Below the pieces are notes generated by a model, which had not been told where the DNA came from, made no database searches, and was given only the letters and a program-made list of their open reading frames with translations. The position numbers were made by a program, and so were the translations under genes. From NCBI GenBank assembly GCA_910585865.1, contig CAJUGO010000004.1, positions 1-64,000 on the forward strand: a DNA stretch of 64,000 nucleotides, written 5' to 3'. Within the stretch, counting starts at the first letter, position 1, and each line of letters opens with the position of its first letter. The stretch is from an uncultured Ruminococcus sp. Lineage in GTDB: Bacteria; Bacillota; Clostridia; Oscillospirales; Acutalibacteraceae. Shown here piece by piece: positions 34,112 through 42,656 of this stretch.

Positions 34112-34145
34112 ACCGTCCTTCTTATAAAAGATGGACGGTAATTTT
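34112..34145 (+). terminator. Terminator of mntP
   Basis: Stem ACCGTCC/GGACGGT (34112-34118 with 34133-34139) followed by AATTTTTT, about 25 nt beyond the mntP stop codon. Confidence 0.75.
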
Positions 34146-34256
34146 TTATCGTAATATTCTAAACTTCTTTTTAAACAGTCTTGGTTAAAAATGCGACTTT
34201 TTCGTGCAAAGGAGATGAACCGCAGCAGCTGACATAACGATTAAAGAATTGTCTGA

Positions 34257-34267
34257 CTGTCAGTCTG
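34257..34267 (-). repeat. CAGACTGACAG repeat, copy 1 of 3
   Basis: An 11-bp sequence found about 20 nt beyond the secA terminator on the minus strand. Identical copies occur at 55897-55907 and 59567-59577 (plus strand), each also just past an intrinsic terminator. Confidence 0.6.
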
Positions 34268-34284
34268 CCTTGTACAAATAACAC

Positions 34285-34306
34285 AGCGGCGGACAATACC
34301 GCCGCT
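34285..34306 (-). terminator. Terminator of secA
   Basis: A perfect GC-rich stem AGCGGCGG/CCGCCGCT with a 6-nt loop lies 9 nt after the secA stop codon. On the minus strand it is followed by GTGTTATTTG, a modest T-rich tail. Confidence 0.7.
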
Positions 34307-34314
34307 GAATATAA

Positions 34315-37185
34315 TCAGGCATCTCTGCCGCAGCACTTTTTATACTTCTTGCCGCTTCCGCACGGACAAGGGTCGTTTCTTCCGACTTTTTTACCCTTGC
34401 GCACGGTCTTGTTTGCAAGGTCTGTGCCGTCAGATGAAATTTGTGTTGGCTTTGCTACCTGCTCACGGCGCAGAGCTGCTTCAACAGCAGTCGGCTGTTT
34501 CTGCTCCTCACCGTTGTTAATCATTACCTGATGTGCCGCTGCTGCCTGTCTTTCGGCAGCTTTCCGTGCCGCCTCAATAGCTTCCTGGCGTTTCTGAATC
34601 TCATGAACACGCTTTGGCATAACAAGCATCATCTTTACTGTATCTTCGCGAATATTCTCAATCATTTCATCAAACATATCAAAACCTTCAATACGGTATT
34701 CAACAACCGGGTCGTGCTGACCGTATGAACGAAGTCTTATGCCTGATTTAAGCTGTTCCATATTGTCAATATGATCCATCCAGTGGGTATCAACGCTCTT
34801 AAGAAGATATACCCTCTCCATCTCGCGTATAGTTTCTTCAGGAAGAAGTTCTTCGTTTTCTTTGAAGATTTCAAAAGCATCATCAACAAGCATTTGCTTG
34901 ATTTCATCTGCTTCCATATCTTCAATATCCGACAAATCTAAATTGTATTTTTCTTCATCTCTGATAATCCAGCCGAGATAATAATCCTTAAGGCTCTGAA
35001 TATTCCAGTTTTCCTTGGGTCCGTCCGGCAGATAATGCTTAACCGAAGTTTCAATTGTATCCTCAGCCATCTTGTTGATGGTTTCGTGCAGATCCTCGCC
35101 GTTAAGCACCTGATCACGCTGACCGTAAATAATTTCACGCTGGCGGTTCATAACATCATCATACTTAAGTACATCTTTACGAATACCAAAGTTACGAAGC
35201 TCAACCTTTTCCTGTGAGCTTTCAATTATACTTGAGAGCATTTTGTTTTCGATAGGCATATCCTCGTCAACATTCATTCTCTCCATCATCATCTTCATCC
35301 TGTCACCGCCGAACAGACGCATAAGGTCATCCTCTGTTGACAGGAAGAAACGGCTTACGCCCGGATCGCCCTGACGACCCGAACGGCCTCTGAGCTGATT
35401 GTCAATACGGCGTGATTCATGGCGCTCTGTACCAATAATGTACAAGCCGCCTGCTTCTCTTACCTGTTCAGCCTCATCCTTAATTTCTTCTTTATATTTT
35501 TCGTTTAATTCCCTGAAAGTTTCCCTTGCATTAAGGATTTCCTCATCATCGGTTTCGGCATATCCCGTTGCTTCCTCAATAAGCTCTTCGGGGAAACCCT
35601 GCTTGCGCATTGATGACTTTGCCATAAACTCGGCATTACCGCCGAGAATAATATCAGTACCACGGCCTGCCATATTAGTTGCAATTGTTACTGCGCCCAG
35701 TTTACCTGCCTGAGCTACAATCTCAGCCTCTTTTTCATGCTGCTTTGCGTTGAGCACATTGTGCTTTACACCGCGCTTTTTGAGCATTTTTGAAAGAAGC
35801 TCTGACTTTTCAATTGATATTGTACCTACCAGTACAGGCTGACCCTTCTCATGAGCCTCGCAAATAACATCAATAACTGCGTTGAATTTGCCATTTTCTG
35901 TTTTGTATACGGAATCAGGCATATCCTTACGAAGAATAGGCTTGTTTGTAGGAACTTCAACAACATCAAGCTTGTAAATTTCCTGAAATTCCTCTGACTC
36001 AGTCTGAGCCGTACCTGTCATACCCGAAAGCTTCTTGTAAAGTCTGAAGTAATTTTGGAATGTAATTGTGGCAAGAGTCTTGCTTTCGCTCTGAACTTTT
36101 ACGCCTTCCTTTGCTTCAATAGCCTGATGCAGACCCTCGTTAAAGCGTCTGCCATACATAAGACGTCCCGTAAATTCGTCAACGATGATAACCTCGCCGT
36201 CTTTGACAACATAATCTACATCCAGTTTCATTATGCCGTTAGCCTTAATCGCCTGATTTACATGGTGCTGAATTGTAAGGTTTTCGGGATCTGTAAGGTT
36301 TTCAATGCCAAAAAATTCTTCTGCCTTTTTAACGCCGCTCTGTGTCAGCGTTGCAGTTTTCTGCTTTTCGTCAACAACGTAATCAATATCATTTTCCTTG
36401 TAATATTCTTCCATGTCCTCTTTTGAATCAAGTTCTGCAAAACGCTGAATCTTAAGAGTTTTGGCAAAGGTATCTGCCTTTGAATACAAATCTGTTGACT
36501 TGTCGCCTTTACCGGAAATAATAAGCGGAGTTCTCGCTTCGTCTATGAGAATTGAGTCAACCTCATCGACAATAGCAAATGCATGTCCTCTCTGAACCTT
36601 ATTTTCCTTGTAAACAACCATATTATCACGAAGATAGTCAAATCCCAGCTCGTTGTTTGTGCCATATGTAATATCAGCGGCATATGCCTCTTTTCTGCTG
36701 TCATTGTCAAGATCGTGAGTAATAAGACCAACCGTAAGTCCAAGATATCTGTAAAGTTTACCCATCCATTCGGAGTCACGGCGTGCAAGATAATCATTGA
36801 CAGTTACAATGTGAACGCCCTCTCCCGTAAGAGCATTAAGATAGGCGGGGAGTGTAGCAACCAATGTTTTACCTTCACCGGTTTTCATCTCGGCAATTCT
36901 GCCCTGATGAAGAACTATGCCGCCTATAATCTGAACCGGGAAATGTTTCATTCCCAATACTCGCCATGCCGCTTCACGGCAGGTTGCAAAAGCCTCGGGC
37001 AAAATATCGTCAGTAGTTGCGCCGCCCGCAAGGCGTTCCTTTAATATTGCAGTCTGATTTTTCAGCTCGCTTTCACTCATCTGAGCATACTTATCTTCAA
37101 GCTCAAGCACCTTGTCACGCATCGGCAAAACACGCTTTACCTCTCTTTTGCTGTAATTACCGAACATTGCCTTTAAAAAATTCAT
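34315..37185 (-). CDS. secA: Protein translocase ATPase SecA
   Basis: 956 residues, full length. The motor that pushes unfolded preproteins through SecYEG. Visible parts are Walker A MKTGEGKTLVA (near 100), Walker B VDEVDSILIDEARTPLI (near 208), the QLRGRSGRQGDPG motif VI, helical wing and scaffold domains, and a C-terminal SEC-C zinc motif C-x-C-x8-C-C (PCPCGSGKKYKKCCG) that binds SecB or the ribosome. Start ATG 37185 follows AAGGAAG. The gene is downstream of the PBP gene, but a repeat-bearing spacer of 240 nt suggests a separate transcript. Confidence 0.97.
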   Translation of the reverse strand: MNFLKAMFGNYSKREVKRVLPMRDKVLELEDKYAQMSESELKNQTAILKERLAGGATTDDILPEAFATCREAAWRVLGMKHFPVQIIGGIVLHQGRIAEMKTGEGKTLVATLPAYLNALTGEGVHIVTVNDYLARRDSEWMGKLYRYLGLTVGLITHDLDNDSRKEAYAADITYGTNNELGFDYLRDNMVVYKENKVQRGHAFAIVDEVDSILIDEARTPLIISGKGDKSTDLYSKADTFAKTLKIQRFAELDSKEDMEEYYKENDIDYVVDEKQKTATLTQSGVKKAEEFFGIENLTDPENLTIQHHVNQAIKANGIMKLDVDYVVKDGEVIIVDEFTGRLMYGRRFNEGLHQAIEAKEGVKVQSESKTLATITFQNYFRLYKKLSGMTGTAQTESEEFQEIYKLDVVEVPTNKPILRKDMPDSVYKTENGKFNAVIDVICEAHEKGQPVLVGTISIEKSELLSKMLKKRGVKHNVLNAKQHEKEAEIVAQAGKLGAVTIATNMAGRGTDIILGGNAEFMAKSSMRKQGFPEELIEEATGYAETDDEEILNARETFRELNEKYKEEIKDEAEQVREAGGLYIIGTERHESRRIDNQLRGRSGRQGDPGVSRFFLSTEDDLMRLFGGDRMKMMMERMNVDEDMPIENKMLSSIIESSQEKVELRNFGIRKDVLKYDDVMNRQREIIYGQRDQVLNGEDLHETINKMAEDTIETSVKHYLPDGPKENWNIQSLKDYYLGWIIRDEEKYNLDLSDIEDMEADEIKQMLVDDAFEIFKENEELLPEETIREMERVYLLKSVDTHWMDHIDNMEQLKSGIRLRSYGQHDPVVEYRIEGFDMFDEMIENIREDTVKMMLVMPKRVHEIQKRQEAIEAARKAAERQAAAAHQVMINNGEEQKQPTAVEAALRREQVAKPTQISSDGTDLANKTVRKGKKVGRNDPCPCGSGKKYKKCCGRDA

Positions 37186-37270
37186 TTATTAACTTCCTTT
37201 CACTGATAACAGATAATTTTTTATGTTATTTCCTCTGTAAGCCCTCGAAAAATACTGTATATTAATGCAG

Positions 37271-37343
37271 TCTCCTCACAGGAGAACCGCAATGCCTCCT
37301 TTGTGTAAAGGGAGGCGTCAGCAACGGCTGACGGAGGGATTGC
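37271..37343. repeat. Small palindromic intergenic repeat (REP/MITE-like)
   Basis: A hairpin TCTCCT/AGGAGA (37271-37285) is followed by a 55-bp unit (37289-37343) with inverted ends GCAATGCCTCC and GGAGGGATTGC. Inside are a palindrome around CCTCC/GGAGG and a stem GTCAGC/GCTGAC. The hairpin after the htrA gene (48066-48086) has a related CTCCCTT-x-AAAGGGAG core. This kind of unit recurs in genomes of gut Clostridia and probably derives from a non-autonomous element. Confidence 0.65.
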
Positions 37344-37428
37344 CTGATTGTGTCCATGGCGGCTGATTTAATAATATACCGCTTTACAACTGAAGAAAAA
37401 AACTTAAAATCTAAAGAATTGTCTTTCA

Positions 37429-38826
37429 TCATTGCACTGCTTCAGCACCCAGACTTTTTGCAGCCTGAATCATAGCAGCTTCCGCAACAGGTCCGGCATA
37501 GGTAAAACCGAATCCCGATTCCTCAACTACACAGGCAAAAGCTAAGGGACAATCCTCATCTTTTGAATAACCTACCATCCATGCAGTAGGCTCTTTATTT
37601 TCTCCGACCTCGGCAGTACCTGTTTTTGCACACACAGAAAGTCCGCCAAACAGATTGTCGCCGTAATAATCGGTTATTGTATACCTCATTATTTCATCAA
37701 GCTTCTGCGCCGTATCCGGATTAAAGAGTTCTTTGCCGCTGCCTGAAGAATTTATGCCCAATACTGACAAAACAGATGTATCCTTTATAAGCGTAGGATT
37801 TTTTGACTGTCCGCCGTTGGCAATTGCACCGCAGATTATCGCCATCTGCATAGGATTCACCTTGTCGTTGTACTGTCCGACTCCCGACCATGCAAGTTGG
37901 TTTGTATTGGCCTCTGATACATCATATTCACCCTTTGCAGTTTTAACACCGTCAACATCAAAGGATTGGTTGATGCCAATTTTGTCCGCAGTTTTTGTCA
38001 TTATATCCTGTCCCAGCTCCACAGCAAGCTCTGCAAATACTATATTGCAGGAATGAGCCATAGCCTGCTCAAGATTCACCGTACCGTGTGCTTCAACACA
38101 GGTTACATCACTGCCTCCTATTTCCTTGCTGCCCGAACATTCCCACGTGCGCTCATAAATATCGGGGATATTTTCTATTGCGGCAGCTGTTGTAACTATT
38201 TTGAATATTGAACCCGGAGCATATGATGACGACAGCACATTATCAAGATAAACGCCGTCATATTCGCTCTCGTTTTCCTCGGTTATTTCGGGAGGAGCCT
38301 GAGGATCGTACGCCTTGGTGCTTACCGAACAAATCACTTCCCCGGTCTTATAATTATAAATTACACAGGCGCCCTTTTTATCATAGCTGTTTAGCACATC
38401 ATAGGCAGCAGCACAGGTATTAGCGTCAACAGTAAGATTTATATCATGCGGCACTCTCAGCGACTGAGGCATATTAAGTCCCCAGATAAGATTATATCCG
38501 GTAAGCTGAGAACGATACATGCTCTGTGCCGCCGTAGAAATATTGAGACTGTTGTCACCCACAACATGCAAAAGTCCTTTTCTTACGCTTTCATTTTCAT
38601 TATAAACACGCTCGCCGTCAACTGTCTGCGCCAAAATCTCGCCGCCGCGGTCATAGATCGCACCTGCCTGGGCAAGCCCTCCGTTTCCCGCAATATGAGC
38701 GTTATAAGGCTGGTCAACCCAATCTTCGGCGTTCATAACAAGCTCAACCGCAAGATACCCAAGTCCGCCGATAAATGCCATTGTAACCACAAGTATCATT
38801 GTACTTCTGCGCAATATTCGCTTCAT
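37429..38826 (-). CDS. Class B penicillin-binding protein (peptidoglycan transpeptidase)
   Basis: 465 residues. A single N-terminal membrane anchor (about 8-30), a short pedestal, then the transpeptidase domain with all three active-site motifs: SIFK (S206, K209 in APGSIFK), SCN (259-261 in AHSCN) and KTG (401-403). It cross-links peptidoglycan as partner of a SEDS glycosyltransferase, here encoded 74 nt upstream. The length and layout match PbpA-type proteins of Gram-positives rather than long FtsI/SpoVD forms, and no PASTA domain is present. Confidence 0.9.
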   Translation of the reverse strand: MKRILRRSTMILVVTMAFIGGLGYLAVELVMNAEDWVDQPYNAHIAGNGGLAQAGAIYDRGGEILAQTVDGERVYNENESVRKGLLHVVGDNSLNISTAAQSMYRSQLTGYNLIWGLNMPQSLRVPHDINLTVDANTCAAAYDVLNSYDKKGACVIYNYKTGEVICSVSTKAYDPQAPPEITEENESEYDGVYLDNVLSSSYAPGSIFKIVTTAAAIENIPDIYERTWECSGSKEIGGSDVTCVEAHGTVNLEQAMAHSCNIVFAELAVELGQDIMTKTADKIGINQSFDVDGVKTAKGEYDVSEANTNQLAWSGVGQYNDKVNPMQMAIICGAIANGGQSKNPTLIKDTSVLSVLGINSSGSGKELFNPDTAQKLDEIMRYTITDYYGDNLFGGLSVCAKTGTAEVGENKEPTAWMVGYSKDEDCPLAFACVVEESGFGFTYAGPVAEAAMIQAAKSLGAEAVQ

Positions 38827-38900
38827 AAAAACGCCTCCTTTTTACTGTAGGTTTTATGCACTTTTCAGTATTTTATTCTTAATTTATTAAAAAGCTGATT

Positions 38901-40577
38901 TTATCTCTTAACGGCGTATGTTCTCTCGTCCGCCGCTTTGATAAACGCAAGCAGTCCCCAACACGAAATAATACTGGAACCACCGCTACTTATAAACGGA
39001 AATGTTACACCGGTAAGCGGAAGAATATCTGTTGCTCCAAATACATTTAGCGAAAGCTGAACAACAAGCAGTCCTGCCGCACAGCAGGCTGAAATTGAAT
39101 AAAATGTGCTTCTGCTTCTGGTCGTAATAGCCCTTGCATAAATAAACATAGCTCCTACAGCAACGGCAAGTGTAAACGCAACAATAACTCCCATTTCCTC
39201 AGATACCAATCCGAACACAAGGTCGCTCTCCGAAGCGGCAACCTGCTTTAAAAATCCGTTGCCCAGTCCTACTCCAAAAAGACCACCGCTTGCAATAAAT
39301 GTAAGTACATGAGCCTGTTGATAGGCGCTGGTTTGTGCATATTCCCACACATGACCCCACGCCTTGAATCTGTCGGCAATGTACGGTTTAAAGTTTAAAA
39401 TGAATGTCACGCCAAATATTGCCGCAGCAACGGCAAAAATAATTGTTTTAAAGTCGCCCGAACGCATAAATGCGATAAGCAGGAATGTAACGAAGAATAT
39501 AAGTGCCGTACCAAAGTCGCCCATAAGAGCAAGCAGACCCACGCACACAGCAGAAAAAACCATAAATTCAAACAGGTTTTTATTTGTCTGCAGTTTATCA
39601 AGTGCACTTGCACCTATAAAAATATAAATTATCTTTACAAGCTCTGATGGCTGAATCGAAATAGAGCCAATGTAAATCCAGTTTGCCGCACCGTTTGTAA
39701 TCTTTCCGAATACAATACTCATCAAAAGAAGTCCTACAGCAAAAATCATTGCAGGAAATCTCAGTTTATTTACCTTGTCAGGGTCTTCAATAAGCTTTAT
39801 TATCACACAAAACAGTACCATGCCGATTGCCGCCGCAATAAGCTGTATATAAGCAGAACGTTCGACCTGCCTTATAAGCAGGATAACGCCTATGCCGGTC
39901 AAAAACAATGCAAGTGATTCAAGTTCAAAATTTACTCTTCTCAGTATGAAGTACGAAACAAAGAAAAATCCCCATTCCACAGCCGCAAGCGCACCGAATA
40001 AAACAAGCGGTGAATTTGCATTTGTGCCGTCATTCCAAAACATTGCCTCTGCACACATAAAAAAGTGGAATAATGTAATTAACAACATAAGCTTCCATGA
40101 TTTCATTGCAGGTTTTCTGCTTATCCTGGAGAAAAACCAGCTTGCTGTCAATTTTTCATCATATTCTTCCCCGCGTTTAAATTCAAACTTTGAATTTCCC
40201 ACAGTAATTGTATCATCAATAAGAACCTGGGTTCTTCCTCTCGTCTTTTTACCGTTTACAAATGTTCCGCTCTTTGAGTCAGTATCATTTATATACCAGC
40301 CGTCTTTGCGTCTGAGAAGAACACAGTGATTTCGCGATACCGCAGGGTCATCGACCACAATATCGCTTGCCTTGCTTCTGCCGACAGAATTTTCCCAAAA
40401 CAAAACAGGAAGCTTCAGTCCCGTGCTTCTGTTATAAAGCGTCACCAGCGGTTTCTCTGGGCGGCGCCTGCGGCGCATGGCAGCATAGCACTGATAAACG
40501 ATTACAAGTGCATATACAGGCAAAAGTATTCTCAGTGCAACAACACCCATGTCAAAAATAACCGACAGATCAAGCAC
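38901..40577 (-). CDS. FHA-domain/SEDS fusion protein (FtsW/RodA/SpoVE family)
   Basis: About 558 residues. Order: one membrane helix (about 12-33), a forkhead-associated domain (about 60-137, with the phosphothreonine-binding residues G-R in ENSVGRS, S-R-x-H in AVSRNHC and N in FVNGKK), then a SEDS polymerase with about ten helices ending VTFPFISSGGSSIISCWG. SEDS proteins polymerise glycan strands; FHA domains bind phosphothreonine. The fusion suggests control by a Ser/Thr kinase such as PrkC/PknB. The open frame begins at TTG 40586; GTG 40577 is better spaced from GGGAG. Its PBP partner is next. Confidence 0.88.
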   Translation of the reverse strand: MLDLSVIFDMGVVALRILLPVYALVIVYQCYAAMRRRRRPEKPLVTLYNRSTGLKLPVLFWENSVGRSKASDIVVDDPAVSRNHCVLLRRKDGWYINDTDSKSGTFVNGKKTRGRTQVLIDDTITVGNSKFEFKRGEEYDEKLTASWFFSRISRKPAMKSWKLMLLITLFHFFMCAEAMFWNDGTNANSPLVLFGALAAVEWGFFFVSYFILRRVNFELESLALFLTGIGVILLIRQVERSAYIQLIAAAIGMVLFCVIIKLIEDPDKVNKLRFPAMIFAVGLLLMSIVFGKITNGAANWIYIGSISIQPSELVKIIYIFIGASALDKLQTNKNLFEFMVFSAVCVGLLALMGDFGTALIFFVTFLLIAFMRSGDFKTIIFAVAAAIFGVTFILNFKPYIADRFKAWGHVWEYAQTSAYQQAHVLTFIASGGLFGVGLGNGFLKQVAASESDLVFGLVSEEMGVIVAFTLAVAVGAMFIYARAITTRSRSTFYSISACCAAGLLVVQLSLNVFGATDILPLTGVTFPFISSGGSSIISCWGLLAFIKAADERTYAVKR

Positions 40578-40640
40578 GCATTTCAACTCCCGTTAATTAA
40601 CAATATATTAAAAACACATATTTACAGTTATACATTCTTA

Positions 40641-40669
40641 ATAATAATCCAAATCCGTCTAAATGTCAA
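40641..40669 (-). promoter_or_regulatory. Promoter of the FHA-SEDS/PBP operon
   Basis: On the minus strand TTGACA (40669-40664), 17-nt spacer, TATTAT (40646-40641). It is about 60 nt upstream of the start codon. Confidence 0.65.
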
Positions 40670-40747
40670 TCTTTTTGGACAGAGAGTCAAAATTTGTTTT
40701 GCGTATGATTTTATTTTCCAAAAACTATACTCCATAAATTTAACGCT

Positions 40748-41269
40748 CTATAAAAATAACTCATATTGATATTCAAAACTGTCTTCCGATGCAGATTTAT
40801 TTCTTCGTCCGCCCCATTCACCGGTTCTGCTCATGCCAAGTTTTTCCATAACCTTATACGAAGCAACATTTTCAGTATCGCAATGAGCCAAAAATCGACT
40901 GACTTTAATTTTGGTTTTCACATAATAAATAAGTGCCTTTGCCGCTTCATACGCAAATCCGTTTCCCCAATAATTCTTATTGATAATCCATCCGAGTTCA
41001 CCTGTACCATTTTCAAAATACACGCTGACTGCGCCAATATGTATGTCATTATATATAATTGCAAATTCTAAAAATTTCGGCTTCTCCTTTTTCCATTCAT
41101 TCTCAACGTTTGTCAAAAAATCCTCTGTCTGCTTAATTGTTTCATCCGGCAAACGGCACATAAATTTTGTATTTTCATAATCCATTGCATACTGAATTGC
41201 CGACTTTAAATATTTCTTTCCCAGCGGTTTTAACACTAACCGTTCTGTGTTGATTTCAATATAATCCAT
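40748..41269 (-). CDS. RimJ/RimL-type GNAT acetyltransferase
   Basis: 173 residues. N-terminal IEINTERLVLKPLGKKYL is the RimJ/RimL opening (T-x-R-L-x-L-R-P like). The core GTGELGWIINKNYWGNGFAYEAAKALI has the acetyl-CoA loop, and the end FLAHCDTENVASYKVMEKLGMSRTGEW is the conserved N-x-x-S-x-x-V-x-E-K-x-G-F/M motif. These acetylate the alpha-amine of proteins or small molecules; the substrate is unknown. It precedes the FHA-SEDS gene but is separated by a promoter. Confidence 0.85.
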   Translation of the reverse strand: MDYIEINTERLVLKPLGKKYLKSAIQYAMDYENTKFMCRLPDETIKQTEDFLTNVENEWKKEKPKFLEFAIIYNDIHIGAVSVYFENGTGELGWIINKNYWGNGFAYEAAKALIYYVKTKIKVSRFLAHCDTENVASYKVMEKLGMSRTGEWGGRRNKSASEDSFEYQYELFL

Positions 41270-41439
41270 ATTCTATAATCTCCTCATTACATCTTGTTTT
41301 TGATTATATCATTTCCATTCTTTATTTACAATATAAAATGAGGACAGATTAAACGCCGCTTCCCGCACTTCTTATCGTTCTGCCTGCTTCTCAGTCTTTA
41401 GCCGTCCCGCATTACTGTGTTATTCCAAATAAAATAAAA

Positions 41440-41463
41440 AATCCCCCTTTAAAAAGAGGGATT
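41440..41463 (-). terminator. Terminator of the bioY-DUF1284 operon
   Basis: Imperfect stem AATCCCTCTT/AAGGGGGATT as read on the minus strand, one mismatch, followed by TTTTATTTTATTT. About 38 nt after the DUF1284 stop. Confidence 0.7.
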
Positions 41464-41501
41464 CCCAAAACTGCCGGAAACATGCCCGGCTCAATGTTAA
41501 A

Positions 41502-41891
41502 TTAAATTTTCCCTGTACAAATATCTGCCCACTGACAGTCACCGCATACTTCCTTAAGCCTGTTTTCTGATATAATTCTGTCATTTGCCAGAGCTTTAAG
41601 CTTTTTCCAGCTTATTTTACTGTTGCTGCTGATACCGTATATCTCAAGGCATCTCCTGTCTATATTCCCGGCCTTTTGTCCGCTTGTGCATTTGCCGTCA
41701 ATATTATTAGGGCAAATTTCACAGATTATATCACATGCGTCTGTAATTATTACTTCGGGATTATATTCATTTAACTGCCCAATTATATCTGTCATTTCCC
41801 TGACAAAATCCTCACTGTAGCCCCTGCCCTCAAAAAACTGTATGCACAGACTGTGGTGTGCCCTAAGCTTATAATCTGATGACTTTGTCAA
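41502..41891 (-). CDS. DUF1284 cysteine-rich protein
   Basis: 129 residues. Matches DUF1284: KLRAHHSLCIQFFEGRGYS at the N-terminus and two cysteine groups, C-x2-I-C-x2-CP (CDIICEICPNNIDGKCT) and CGDCQWADIC at the end. The number and spacing of cysteines suggest an iron-sulfur or zinc site. Function is unknown. It starts at TTG 41891 inside the end of bioY (23-nt overlap), so it is translationally coupled to it, which suggests a biotin-related role or simple cotranscription. Confidence 0.8.
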   Translation of the reverse strand: MTKSSDYKLRAHHSLCIQFFEGRGYSEDFVREMTDIIGQLNEYNPEVIITDACDIICEICPNNIDGKCTSGQKAGNIDRRCLEIYGISSNSKISWKKLKALANDRIISENRLKEVCGDCQWADICTGKI

Positions 41892-42399
41892 GGCGATTCA
41901 CCAATACGGAAGCAACTGCAATTTTCAGTCCGTCTGCAATAAGATAAGGAACTACACACATCATCATTGCTGTGACAAAATCTGTTTTCATTACAATAAC
42001 AAACCAAACTGTACCAAACAAATAGCACAATGCCAATCCTGCAATCATTGACACAACAAGCACCCAAAGTCTTTTTCCAAGCTTCTCTGCCATAAGCCCC
42101 ACGATTAAAGCTGTAAAAACAAATCCGACTATGTATCCGCCTGTTGGACCCAACAAAATCCCTGCGCCGCCCGAAAATCCCGCAAACACAGGCAGTCCTA
42201 TAAATCCTGCAAGAGCATATACTAAAACACATATTGTGCCCCTTTGCCATCCAAGCATTGCAGCAGCTGCAAATACACCGAGCGTTTGCAGTGTAAATGG
42301 TACTTGTCCAAATGGAATCTGTATCTGCGCACACACTATCATTACCGCCATAAACATTGCAATGTATACAATGTTTAACAAATAGTTTTTACTTTTCAT
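41869..42399 (-). CDS. bioY: Biotin transporter substrate-binding subunit BioY
   Basis: 176 residues with six membrane helices. The family motif GQVPFTLQTLGVFAAAAMLG is at residues about 30-49, followed by AGFIGLPVFAGFSGGAGILLGPTGGYIVGF, which is diagnostic for BioY. It binds biotin and pairs with the ECF energising module, whose genes are not in the window. The upstream promoter carries BirA-like boxes, so expression should respond to biotin. Confidence 0.93.
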   Translation of the reverse strand: MKSKNYLLNIVYIAMFMAVMIVCAQIQIPFGQVPFTLQTLGVFAAAAMLGWQRGTICVLVYALAGFIGLPVFAGFSGGAGILLGPTGGYIVGFVFTALIVGLMAEKLGKRLWVLVVSMIAGLALCYLFGTVWFVIVMKTDFVTAMMMCVVPYLIADGLKIAVASVLVNRLDKVIRL

Positions 42400-42442
42400 T
42401 GTCTTTGTTCTCCTTGATTGTATACTTAAATATGTAATTTAA

Positions 42443-42505
42443 GTTGACAATATTATACAGCTGTTCGTTTAATTTGTCAACCTAAAATATATTACAAGTT
42501 GACAA
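42443..42505 (-). promoter_or_regulatory. bioY promoter with BirA-like operator
   Basis: On the minus strand a consensus promoter TTGACA (42480-42475), 17 nt, TATAAT (42457-42452). The -35 is embedded in TTGTCAAC (42474-42481), which forms an inverted pair with GTTGACAA (42498-42505) across 16 nt; this two-box layout with a 14-16 nt spacer is that of BirA operators in Firmicutes. A third GTTGACAA (42443-42450) sits at the expected start point. Biotin-BirA binding would block the promoter. Confidence 0.7.
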
Positions 42506-42563
42506 TTATTTTGTAAAAACAGCGAAAACAATAAAAACTCAGCACTTTTCTGTAAATTAAAAA

Positions 42564-42594
42564 AGTAACTGCCGTATACTGTACAGCAGTTACT
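42564..42594 (-). terminator. Terminator of fba
   Basis: Stem AGTAACTGC/GCAGTTACT with a 13-nt loop; on the minus strand followed by TTTTTTAATTT. It is about 60 nt after the fba stop codon. A second weaker hairpin (GGGAAA/TTTCCC, near 42610-42630) lies between. Confidence 0.75.
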
Positions 42595-42656
42595 CTTTCT
42601 AACGAAAAAGGGGAAATCTAACCCTTTCCCGATTCAATTAACTTTTCAAGCCGTAA

